A stretch of DNA of 17,534 nucleotides from JALZDI01 sp035557095. Its GTDB lineage: Bacteria > Actinomycetota > Actinomycetes > Propionibacteriales > Nocardioidaceae. The stretch spans positions 1 through 17,534 of the forward strand of contig DATMEB010000286.1 of assembly GCA_035557095.1 (NCBI GenBank). The letters are read 5' to 3'. The notes below the pieces were generated by a model that was not told where the DNA came from, searched no databases, and saw nothing but the letters and a program-made list of their open reading frames with translations. Below, in pieces: positions 1 to 5,141 of this stretch. How positions within the stretch are numbered: the first letter of the stretch is position 1; every line of letters begins with the position of its first letter. A program made the translations under genes and the position numbers.

Positions 1-210
1 GCGCAGGTCCTGGCCGACGCAGAACGACCGGCCCGAGCCGGTCAGGACCACCACGCGGACGTCCGGGTCGGCACCGGCCCGGTCGACCGCCGCCTTGAGG
101 GCCTCCTTGATCGCCATGTCCAGCGCGTTCATCGCATCCGGCCGGTTCAGGGTGATGCGGGCGACGCCGTCGGTGACGTCGTACAGCACCGGTGCGGCGG
201 TGTCGGTCAT
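1..210 (-). CDS. Enoyl-CoA hydratase/isomerase family protein (N-terminal part, runs off left edge)
   Basis: The first 70 codons of a crotonase-fold protein are present; the rest lies beyond position 1. The N-terminus has the family pattern: a short strand ending in ARITLNRP, then a helix with NALD, then VRVVVLTGSGRSFCVGQDL, whose backbone NH groups form the oxyanion hole for the acyl-CoA thioester. The family hydrates or isomerises enoyl-CoA in fatty-acid, phenylacetate or other acyl-CoA breakdown; the substrate cannot be told from this fragment. The ATG overlaps the TGA of the upstream PaaX-family gene in ATGA (207-210), so the two are co-transcribed and probably translationally coupled. 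This suggests that the repressor controls a catabolic acyl-CoA pathway that includes this enzyme. The family call is firm; a PaaF/PaaG role is only a possibility. Confidence 0.87.
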   Translation of the reverse strand, partial: MTDTAAPVLYDVTDGVARITLNRPDAMNALDMAIKEALKAAVDRAGADPDVRVVVLTGSGRSFCVGQDLR

Positions 211-1085
211 GTCGGCTCTCCAGTTCTGTGGTTGCCAGCTCCGTGGTTGCCAGCTCCGTGGTTGCCAGCTCCGTGGTTGCCAGCTCCGTGGTTGCCAGCT
301 CCGTGGTTGTTGGCCAGGCTGCGGGTGACGAACCGCCGTGCGCCCGGCAGCAGCCGGTGTGACTCGCTGTCGAACAGCGCGGCCGCCTCGGTGCCCGGCC
401 ACCTCGCCGGCAGCAGCTCGCGAGGCAGTCCCGGGTCGGTGAACAGGAACTTGCGCCACTCGTGCACCAGCCGCGAGCGCACCGCGAACGCGAGCTCGTC
501 GCTGGGTTCGCCGGTGGCCTCGGCCACCAGGCCCTCGGCGTCGGCGCGCCAGCGGTCGTACGCCCGGCCGAGACCAGCGAGGTCCCAGGTGCTCGCGGCC
601 AGCCCGGCCGGGTCGCCGTCGAGCGTGGCCACGAACCGGTGCGCGTGCACGTTGTCCGCGGCCAGCAGCGCGTCGGTCTCCTCTGACGCCCGCGGGCCCA
701 CCCAGGTGTTGTCGGACAACGGTGCGTAGCCGAGGAACGCCAGCCCGGACCGGACCCGCTCCCGGGTGCTGCGGTCGCCGAGGTGCTTGAGCACGAGCAT
801 GTGCCAGCGGCCGTCCCAGGTCTGGTCGTGGGTGCGGTAGATGCGCGCCGCGGCCTCGTCGAGCCGGTTGGTGGCCTTGCGGGTGAGGGCGTAGCCGGGG
901 CCCGAGTCCAGACGCACCGGCTCGAGCCAGCCCTGCCTGACCATCCGCGAGACCGCCGTACGCACGGCCGGGGCCGCGACGTCGAGGGCACCCAGCAACC
1001 GGACGAGTGCGGCGACCGGAGCGTGCCCGCCCTGATGGCGCAGATGGTCGCCGTACAGGTCGAAAAGGGCCGAACGCGCGTTCAC
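207..1085 (-). CDS. PaaX-family transcriptional regulator with a repetitive C-terminal tail
   Basis: This 292-residue protein matches the PaaX family in length and layout. An N-terminal winged helix (about residues 1-90; RSALFDLYGDHLR, then AVRTAVSRMVRQGWLEP) is followed by the PaaX middle and C-terminal domains (about 95-255; WDGRWHMLVLKH, LGYAPLSDNTWVGPR, LVHEWRKFLFTDPGLP). PaaX of E. coli represses phenylacetate-degradation genes and is released by phenylacetyl-CoA; the effector here is unknown. The start is GTG at 1085 with no clear Shine-Dalgarno sequence, but the family normally starts at this point. Residues 260-284 are five perfect NHGAG repeats encoded by a 15-base tandem repeat, which is not a family feature and looks like a recent expansion. 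The stop overlaps the start of the enoyl-CoA hydratase gene. The gene is divergent from the DUF3117 gene. Confidence 0.9.
   Translation of the reverse strand: MNARSALFDLYGDHLRHQGGHAPVAALVRLLGALDVAAPAVRTAVSRMVRQGWLEPVRLDSGPGYALTRKATNRLDEAAARIYRTHDQTWDGRWHMLVLKHLGDRSTRERVRSGLAFLGYAPLSDNTWVGPRASEETDALLAADNVHAHRFVATLDGDPAGLAASTWDLAGLGRAYDRWRADAEGLVAEATGEPSDELAFAVRSRLVHEWRKFLFTDPGLPRELLPARWPGTEAAALFDSESHRLLPGARRFVTRSLANNHGAGNHGAGNHGAGNHGAGNHGAGNHRTGEPT
226..309. repeat. 15-base tandem repeat inside the 3' end of the PaaX-family gene
   Basis: About 5.6 copies of a 15-base unit lie head to tail. Four units, starting at 241, 256, 271 and 286, read CCGTGGTTGCCAGCT identically on the plus strand. They are flanked by an imperfect copy (226-240) and a partial one (301-309). 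Because the unit is a multiple of three, changes in copy number keep the reading frame and would only lengthen or shorten the NHGAG tail of the regulator. The perfect identity of the units suggests recent slippage. Confidence 0.95.
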
Positions 1086-1165
1086 GGGACAGAGTCTGCC
1101 CTAGCACCCCGGCACTAGTCGTCATCGCGACTCCGGGACGGTCGTGGTCCACGCACGAGACAGGG

Positions 1166-1196
1166 ATGACCGGCGCCGACGCCGGTAGGGGATAAT
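1166..1196 (+). promoter_or_regulatory. Candidate promoter of the DUF3117 gene with an inverted repeat in the spacer
   Basis: The -10-like hexamer GATAAT (1191-1196) lies 19 bases after ATGACC (1166-1171), a partial match to TTGACA. The spacer contains a perfect inverted repeat, CCGGCG-CCGA-CGCCGG (1170-1185), which could be an operator. A perfect 10-base palindrome GACGTACGTC follows at 1206-1215, where the early transcript would be. The leader to the ATG at 1279 would be about 75 bases. The call rests on pattern only; the spacer is slightly long. Confidence 0.38.
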
Positions 1197-1278
1197 GGGT
1201 GCAACGACGTACGTCATGGCCACCTTCGCCGGCAGGAGCAGGCGCTGTGACGTTCTACATGACGGAAGGGGAACGCGC

Positions 1279-1446
1279 ATGGCGGCGATGAAGCCGCGGA
1301 CGGGCGACGGTCCGATGGAGGTCACCAAGGAGGGACGGGGCATCGTCATGCGGGTCCCCCTCGAGGGTGGCGGACGCCTAGTCGTCGAGCTGAACGCCGA
1401 CGAGGCCAAGGAGCTCGGCGACGAGCTCAAGGCCGTGGTGCCCTGA
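1279..1446 (+). CDS. DUF3117 family protein (conserved actinobacterial small protein)
   Basis: This 55-residue protein begins MAAMKPRTGDGPMEVTKEG and continues with RVPLEGGGRLVVELNADEAKELGDELK. It is the highly conserved small actinobacterial family DUF3117. From memory, the M. tuberculosis relative is Rv1211, described in the literature as calmodulin-like; that link is weak evidence for function here. The fold is probably a short beta-hairpin plus a helix. The start is the ATG at 1279, preceded by GGAAGGGG at 1264-1271; the reading frame is open further upstream but family conservation begins here. The gene stands alone, with a candidate promoter at 1166-1196 and two strong hairpins just after the stop. 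The function is unknown; the family assignment is firm. Confidence 0.93.
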   Translation: MAAMKPRTGDGPMEVTKEGRGIVMRVPLEGGGRLVVELNADEAKELGDELKAVVP

Positions 1447-1454
1447 GTCGTGCA

Positions 1455-1476
1455 GGGAGGGCGGAGCGACCCTCCC
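1455..1476 (+). terminator. Hairpin after the DUF3117 gene (first of two)
   Basis: A perfect 7-bp stem, GGGAGGG (1455-1461) with CCCTCCC (1470-1476), closes an 8-base loop and begins 8 bases after the stop codon. There is no U tract, as is usual for GC-rich actinobacterial terminators. Confidence 0.5.
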
Positions 1477-1492
1477 GCCTCAGACAGCCGGT

Positions 1493-1525
1493 GAGGCCCT
1501 GGTCGTCGGACGCGACCGGGGCCTC
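1493..1525 (+). terminator. Long hairpin terminator between the DUF3117 gene and the next gene
   Basis: A 13-bp stem is formed by GAGGCCC (1493-1499) with GGGCCTC (1519-1525) and GGTCG (1501-1505) with CGACC (1513-1517), joined by one T.G pair (1500/1518). The loop is 7 bases. It is followed by TTCCCC. Because the stem ends 20 bases before the next ATG, it would separate the small DUF3117 transcript from the gene at 1546. Confidence 0.6.
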
Positions 1526-1545
1526 TTCCCCAGAAGGGTGACCGA

Positions 1546-1905
1546 ATGCACGGTTTGACCGTCCGCTGGTCCTTGGACAGCAGCGACGCCGACGTCATGA
1601 CCAGGCTGCGCGACTACGTCCGGGACTCCTCGCACGCGCGGTTCAGCGGCATGGAGGGTCTGCGGTTCAAGACCTGGCGGGCGCGTGAGGGCGAGTGGTT
1701 CGAGGGCTGCTACGTGTTCGAGAACCCCGCGGAGCGTGACAAGTTCCAGCAGAGCTTCACCACGAACGCCCCGTCCTCCCCGGTCTCGCAGCTCGTCGGC
1801 GCCTCGCCGATGCTGATCGAGCCGTGCGAGGTGGTCGCCGTGGCCGAGGGCGCGGCCGGCTTCCTCGCGCTCCCGACGTACGACGACGAGAGCGACCCCA
1901 CCTAG
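1546..1905 (+). CDS. Small conserved protein, probable dimeric alpha/beta-barrel (YdhR/ABM-like) fold
   Basis: This protein has 119 residues. The sequence MHGLTVRWSL, then a helix (VMTRLRDYVRD), then GMEGLRFKTWRA, WFEGCYVFENPAERDKFQQSF, and a C-terminal part with LIEPCEVVAVAEG looks like a ferredoxin-like alpha+beta domain. That domain type occurs in dimeric YdhR/ABM mono-oxygenase-like proteins. I recall similar actinobacterial proteins annotated as hypothetical; no catalytic residue can be named, so enzyme activity is not claimed. The ATG at 1546 is preceded by AGAAGGGTG (1532-1540), a good ribosome-binding site. A terminator hairpin lies just upstream, so it may have its own promoter within 1447-1545, although none stands out. 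It converges on the O-methyltransferase gene. Confidence 0.7.
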   Translation: MHGLTVRWSLDSSDADVMTRLRDYVRDSSHARFSGMEGLRFKTWRAREGEWFEGCYVFENPAERDKFQQSFTTNAPSSPVSQLVGASPMLIEPCEVVAVAEGAAGFLALPTYDDESDPT

Positions 1906-1923
1906 GCCGTCGCCAATGATTTG

Positions 1924-1999
1924 GCGTCGAGATTGCGCGAATGCCCGCACCGCCTGCCGGTGACCGTCGGCGTACGGGGCATTTGCACAATCTCGACGC
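1924..1999. repeat. Long inverted repeat between convergent genes, built from two copies of an interspersed element
   Basis: The 23-base arms at 1924-1946 and 1977-1999 are complementary at 21 positions, with 12 perfect pairs at the base (GCGTCGAGATTG). The 30-base loop holds a second small hairpin, CACCG-CCTGC-CGGTG (1948-1962). Each arm carries the 18-base motif also found at 6477-6526 and 14734-14751. The position between two convergent stop codons suits a bidirectional terminator, while the recurrence elsewhere suggests a REP-like extragenic element. Confidence 0.8.
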
Positions 2000-2031
2000 G
2001 AGGCCGCGACGCGTGGTGACGGTCGCCGAGG

Positions 2032-2667
2032 TCAGAGCTTGCGGGCGAGGAGCAGGCCGTCGCCGACCGGCAGCAGCAGTGGGAGCAGCCCCTCGTCGTC
2101 GGCGATCCGCTTGCAGAGCTCGCGGATGCTGACCGTCTCTGGGTCGCGCTGAGCGGGGTCGGCCACCCGGTCGTGCCACAGCGCGTTGTCGAAGGCGACG
2201 ACGCCGCCGCGGCGCAGCAGCCGCATCGCCTCGGCGAGGTACTCGCCGTACTCCTCCTTGTCGCCGTCGCAGAACACCAGGTCGTAGTGGCCGTCGGTCA
2301 GCCGCGGGAGCACCTCGAGCGCCGCGCCGGAGATCAGCCGGAAGCGCTGCGACGGCACCGCTGCCTCGCGGAACGAGTCGCGGGCCAGTCGCTGGTGCTC
2401 GGCCTCGAGGTCGACCGAGGTCAGTACGCCATCCTCCCGCATGCCACGCAGCATCCAGAGGCCGGAGACGCCGGTCCCGGTGCCGATCTCGACGACGGCG
2501 CGGGCATCGAGCAGCGAGGTGAGAAACCGCAGTGCGGCGCCCCCGCCGTTGCCGATGGGTACGACCCCGACCTCCTTGGCGCGCGCCCGCGCGGACTCGA
2601 GTACGTCGTCCTGGGTGACGTAGTCCTCGGCGTAGGCCCACGACGCAGGCTTGATCCCCGTGGCGAT
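2032..2667 (-). CDS. SAM-dependent O-methyltransferase (class I, catechol/caffeoyl-CoA O-methyltransferase-like)
   Basis: The 211-residue enzyme shows the Rossmann SAM-binding motif VVEIGTGTGVSGLWML, the acidic residue after the second strand (LTSVDLEAEHQ), and LVFCDGDKEEY with VAFDNALWH, which carry the metal-binding acidic residues of this family. It is likely a soluble, divalent-metal-dependent methyltransferase; the acceptor is unknown. It lies divergently upstream of sigE, as Rv1220c does in M. tuberculosis. The start is odd. Relatives begin close to IKPASWAYAE, but no ATG, GTG or TTG occurs there in frame. Instead a perfect AAGGAGG (2679-2673) sits 5 bases before an ATC codon (2667-2665), where family members would have ATG. 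The nearest ordinary in-frame start is GTG at 2736 (234 residues), with a poor ribosome-binding site. The family call is firm; the start is uncertain. Confidence 0.85.
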   Translation of the reverse strand: MATGIKPASWAYAEDYVTQDDVLESARARAKEVGVVPIGNGGGAALRFLTSLLDARAVVEIGTGTGVSGLWMLRGMREDGVLTSVDLEAEHQRLARDSFREAAVPSQRFRLISGAALEVLPRLTDGHYDLVFCDGDKEEYGEYLAEAMRLLRRGGVVAFDNALWHDRVADPAQRDPETVSIRELCKRIADDEGLLPLLLPVGDGLLLARKL

Positions 2668-2720
2668 GGCTGCCTCCTTCGTCCGGGCCCGGCGGGCCGG
2701 GTCATGGCTCTCCGCGGGTG

Positions 2721-2726
2721 AGCCTA
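2721..2726 (-). promoter_or_regulatory. Possible -10 element for the O-methyltransferase gene
   Basis: Read on the minus strand, TAGGCT matches the TAnnnT pattern of a -10 box and would give a start of transcription near 2714. That would place the in-frame GTG at 2736 outside the transcript and favour translation from about 2667. No convincing -35 box is seen at the right distance, so this is only a weak suggestion. Confidence 0.2.
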
Positions 2727-2801
2727 TCCGCCACACGCCGCGGGACCTACGACAACTGCCCGGCGGCGCCTCGCGTCGGCGTGCTACGACGGCGTGTCGT
2801 T

Positions 2802-2827
2802 GGAACCCTCGCGTGGCACGGCTCGTT
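2802..2827 (+). promoter_or_regulatory. SigE-type (ECF) promoter in front of sigE
   Basis: GGAAC (2802-2806) is followed after 17 bases by CGTT (2824-2827). This fits the known mycobacterial SigE consensus of GGAAC and CGTT separated by about 15-17 bases. It lies 57 bases before the ATG at 2884 on the correct strand, so sigE is probably autoregulated. ECF sigma genes are commonly transcribed from promoters read by their own sigma factor, which supports the call. Confidence 0.55.
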
Positions 2828-2883
2828 GCACAGACCGGAGCAGGCTTGCGCCCACACACGTACCATCGAGGGTCAGGAGAGCT

Positions 2884-3519
2884 ATGACAGCCGGCGTCTT
2901 GTACCCCGGGGGAGGTGCGGTGAGCGTGGAGCAGCCTCGCGACTCGGCGTGGACGCCCCCCTCGTGGGACGAGATCGTCCGCGCGCACTCCGCGAGGGTC
3001 TACCGGCTCGCCTACCGGCTCACCGGCAACCCGCACGACGCCGAGGACCTCACCCAGGAGGTGTTCGTCCGCGTCTTCCGGTCGCTGTCGTCGTACACCC
3101 CGGGCACCTTCGAGGGCTGGCTGCACCGCATCACCACCAACCTGTTCCTCGACCAGGCGCGGCGTAAGCAGAAGATCCGGTTCGACGCGCTCGCCGACGA
3201 CGCCGACCAGCGGCTTCCCGGCCGGTCGCCCACCCCGGAGCACGCGCTGCACGACCAGTTGTTCGACGCCGACGTGGAGCAGGCCCTCGCCGCGCTGCCG
3301 CCGGACTTTCGCGCCGCGGTCGTCCTGTGCGACATCGAGGGGCTGAGCTACGACGAGATCGCGGCGATCCTCGACGTCAAGCTCGGCACCGTGCGCTCGC
3401 GCATCCACCGGGGCCGCTCGATGCTGCGCAAGGCGCTCGAGCACCGCGCCCCGCAGCCCGGCCGCATGCGCCTGTCCGGTCCCGCCCGCGACGTCTACGA
3501 CCTCGAGGAGCCGCGGTGA
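2884..3519 (+). CDS. sigE: ECF RNA polymerase sigma factor SigE
   Basis: This 211-residue ECF sigma factor has a sigma-2 region at about 28-95 (VYRLAYRLTGNPHDAEDLTQ, then FEGWLHRITTNLFLD) and a sigma-4 region at about 127-185 (LPPDFRAAVVLCDIEGLSYDEIA, helix-turn-helix through VKLGTVRSRIHRGR). It closely resembles mycobacterial SigE as I remember it, a cell-envelope stress sigma factor. Gene order supports this: anti-sigma factor, RseB-like sensor and HtrA follow, and an O-methyltransferase is divergent upstream. I chose ATG 2884, with AGGAGA just before it at a short distance. GTG 2920 and GTG 2926 are alternatives; GGAGGT (2911-2916) is ideally placed for 2926. Mycobacterial sigE also has more than one translation start. 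The stop overlaps the next start in GTGA. Confidence 0.93.
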   Translation: MTAGVLYPGGGAVSVEQPRDSAWTPPSWDEIVRAHSARVYRLAYRLTGNPHDAEDLTQEVFVRVFRSLSSYTPGTFEGWLHRITTNLFLDQARRKQKIRFDALADDADQRLPGRSPTPEHALHDQLFDADVEQALAALPPDFRAAVVLCDIEGLSYDEIAAILDVKLGTVRSRIHRGRSMLRKALEHRAPQPGRMRLSGPARDVYDLEEPR

Positions 3520-4019
3520 ACGGCCACCTCGGCGAACAGGTGGCCGCCTTCGTCGACGGCCAGCTCGACTACCCCCGCCGTGAGAAGGCGCTGGAGCACC
3601 TGAGCGGGTGCGCCGGCTGTCGTGCGGCCGTCGAGCAGGAGCGGTGGGTCAAGGCCCGCGTGCAGACGCTGCCCGGCGCCGAGCCCTCGGCCGACCTGCT
3701 GTTCTCCCTGTCCCGGGTCTCGATCGAGTCACCGGCCCTGGTCGCACCCGCCGAGCCCGCCGGCTACTGGCGTCTCCCGCAGACGCGGGCGCGCCGCAGC
3801 GGGCTGATGCTCGCGGGCGCGGGCACGGTCGCCGCCGGGTTCCTCGGGCTGGCGTACACCGTGGGCGGCGCGACCGTGGCCGACCACGACCCGGTGGCCC
3901 CGCCGGTCGACCGGTTCTCCACGGAGTTCGTGGGCTCGGAGCCGTCGACACCGTTCTCCGACCCGGCGGTCGACGTCTTCTCGGGGTTCGGCAACCGCGC
4001 CCCGTCGGGGGGACGGTGA
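3516..4019 (+). CDS. rseA: Zinc-binding anti-sigma factor (RseA-like) with a predicted membrane segment
   Basis: The product has 167 residues. The N-terminal anti-sigma domain has VAAFVDGQLDYPRREKALEHL followed by the zinc-anti-sigma motif H28-x3-C32-x2-C35. The family holds the sigma factor inactive in the cytoplasm. Residues 96-118 (LMLAGAGTVAAGFLGLAYTV) are hydrophobic and preceded by RARR, giving a likely single membrane segment with the N-terminus inside and about 50 residues outside. This differs from M. tuberculosis RseA, which I recall as soluble, and it fits the neighbouring secreted RseB-like protein, which could bind the outer part. The GTG start overlaps the sigE stop (GTGA, 3516-3519) and the stop overlaps the next GTG in the same way, so expression is translationally coupled. 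Family confidence is high; the membrane topology is inferred from composition. Confidence 0.9.
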   Translation: MNGHLGEQVAAFVDGQLDYPRREKALEHLSGCAGCRAAVEQERWVKARVQTLPGAEPSADLLFSLSRVSIESPALVAPAEPAGYWRLPQTRARRSGLMLAGAGTVAAGFLGLAYTVGGATVADHDPVAPPVDRFSTEFVGSEPSTPFSDPAVDVFSGFGNRAPSGGR

Positions 4020-5077
4020 ACCTCCGAACCGGTGCACTCCTCCTGATCGTCGGCGTGGTCGGCGTCCTGGGCGTGACCTCGGCCGGCGCGGCACCGCTGC
4101 GGGCACCGTTCATCGGGTACGGCGACGACGACCAGCGCGCCGTCGACCTGCTGCGCCGCTCCGCCGCGGCGATGAGCAGCACGTCGTACTCCGGCACCCG
4201 CGTCCTGTCCGCCTGGGGCCGTGACTCGGCCACCACCGTGCTGGTCGACGTCGAGCACGTCGCCGGGCAGGGCACCCGGCTCACGATGCGCGGCGGCGGG
4301 GTCGCCGACGACACCGCGACCTTCCTGGCCGCCGGCGAGGACGGAGGACCCGGCCACGCTCTCGGCCTGCAGACGTTCGACCTGCTGACGGAGTCCTACG
4401 CCGTCTCGCTCGGCCCGGCCGACTCGGTCGCCGGACGCCAGAGCACCGTGGTCGACGTCAGCCGCGGCGACTCGCTCGCCGCCCGGCTCTGGATCGACGA
4501 CCGGTCCGGGCTGCTGCTGCGCCGCGAGGTGTTCGACCATGCCGGACGGCTCGTACGCGAGAGCACGTTCATCGACGTCGACGTCGAGGCCGGCGCGCCG
4601 CATTTCATGTCGCATCTGCCGCCGGTGCCGCCCGGGTCCGACGACCAGAGTGTCGACGTCGGTCGCAAGCCGGCGCTCGAGGCCGACGGCTGGGACTGCC
4701 CCGACCAGGCCGGCGCGATGCGACTGGTCGGCATCGAGTCGATGGAGCGCACCGGCGCGGTGCACATGACGTACTCCGACGGGCTGACCCGGATGTCGGT
4801 GTTCGAGCAGCGTGGGTCGCTCGACCCCGACTCCGTACGCGGGTTCGAGAGGCTGCGGATCGGTGACCAGCTCGTGCACGTGCACGAGGGCATGCCGACG
4901 TACGCCATGTGGCAGGAGGACGGCCTGGTGTTCACCGTCGTCACGGACGGGACGCTGGACACCGTCGCGGGCGTTGTCGCGAGCGAGCCGGTCACCCGCG
5001 CGCCCGAGCCCGACTTCTGGGAGCGCGTCGCCGGCGGCATGACGCGGCTCGGCGACTGGGCCACCCCACTGGTCTGA
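4016..5077 (+). CDS. Secreted sigma-E regulatory protein, RseB/MucB-like
   Basis: The product has 353 residues from the GTG at 4016. The N-terminus is a signal peptide (NLRTGALLLIVGVVGVLGVT, cleavage likely near AGAA at about residue 25). The mature part begins with AVDLLRRSAAAMSSTSYSGTRV, the opening of the LolA-like N-terminal fold of RseB/MucB. It continues with LWIDDRSGLLLRREVFD and VRESTFIDVDV, and a smaller C-terminal domain from about residue 220 (MRLVGIESMERTGAVHMTYSDGL to the end). In Gram-negative bacteria RseB binds the outer part of RseA and shields it from proteolysis until envelope damage is sensed; the same role is inferred here. GGGGGGAC (4006-4013) serves as a ribosome-binding site, and the start overlaps the rseA stop. 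Actinobacterial members are poorly studied. Confidence 0.82.
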   Translation: MNLRTGALLLIVGVVGVLGVTSAGAAPLRAPFIGYGDDDQRAVDLLRRSAAAMSSTSYSGTRVLSAWGRDSATTVLVDVEHVAGQGTRLTMRGGGVADDTATFLAAGEDGGPGHALGLQTFDLLTESYAVSLGPADSVAGRQSTVVDVSRGDSLAARLWIDDRSGLLLRREVFDHAGRLVRESTFIDVDVEAGAPHFMSHLPPVPPGSDDQSVDVGRKPALEADGWDCPDQAGAMRLVGIESMERTGAVHMTYSDGLTRMSVFEQRGSLDPDSVRGFERLRIGDQLVHVHEGMPTYAMWQEDGLVFTVVTDGTLDTVAGVVASEPVTRAPEPDFWERVAGGMTRLGDWATPLV

Positions 5078-5079
5078 AT

Positions 5080-5111
5080 CTGCCCTCCCGCCGCTGCCGC
5101 GGCGGTGGCAG
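5080..5111 (+). other. Stable stem-loop between the RseB-like gene and htrA
   Basis: The stem CCGCCGC (5088-5094) with GCGGCGG (5099-5105) closes a TGCC loop. It is extended by CTGCC (5080-5084) with GGCAG (5107-5111) across a small internal loop. It begins 3 bases after the stop codon and ends 30 bases before htrA. It may act as a partial terminator or an RNA-processing barrier that lowers htrA expression relative to the sigma/anti-sigma genes. Confidence 0.5.
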
Positions 5112-5141
5112 ACTCGAGATGAGACCAGGGGGGTCTATTCG

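Noticed and set aside
226..309. CRISPR-like array
   Set aside because: The units are only 15 bases, directly adjacent without spacers, and inside a coding frame; no cas gene is present.
2668..3444. N-terminal extension of the O-methyltransferase frame across sigE on the opposite strand (470 codons in total)
   Set aside because: The extension is antisense to sigE, shows no domain, and lies far upstream of where the methyltransferase family begins.
3608..4015. RseB-like protein starting further upstream within the anti-sigma gene
   Set aside because: The upstream part overlaps the anti-sigma gene in another frame and would bury the signal peptide. GTG 4016 overlaps the preceding stop in the same GTGA pattern as the gene before.
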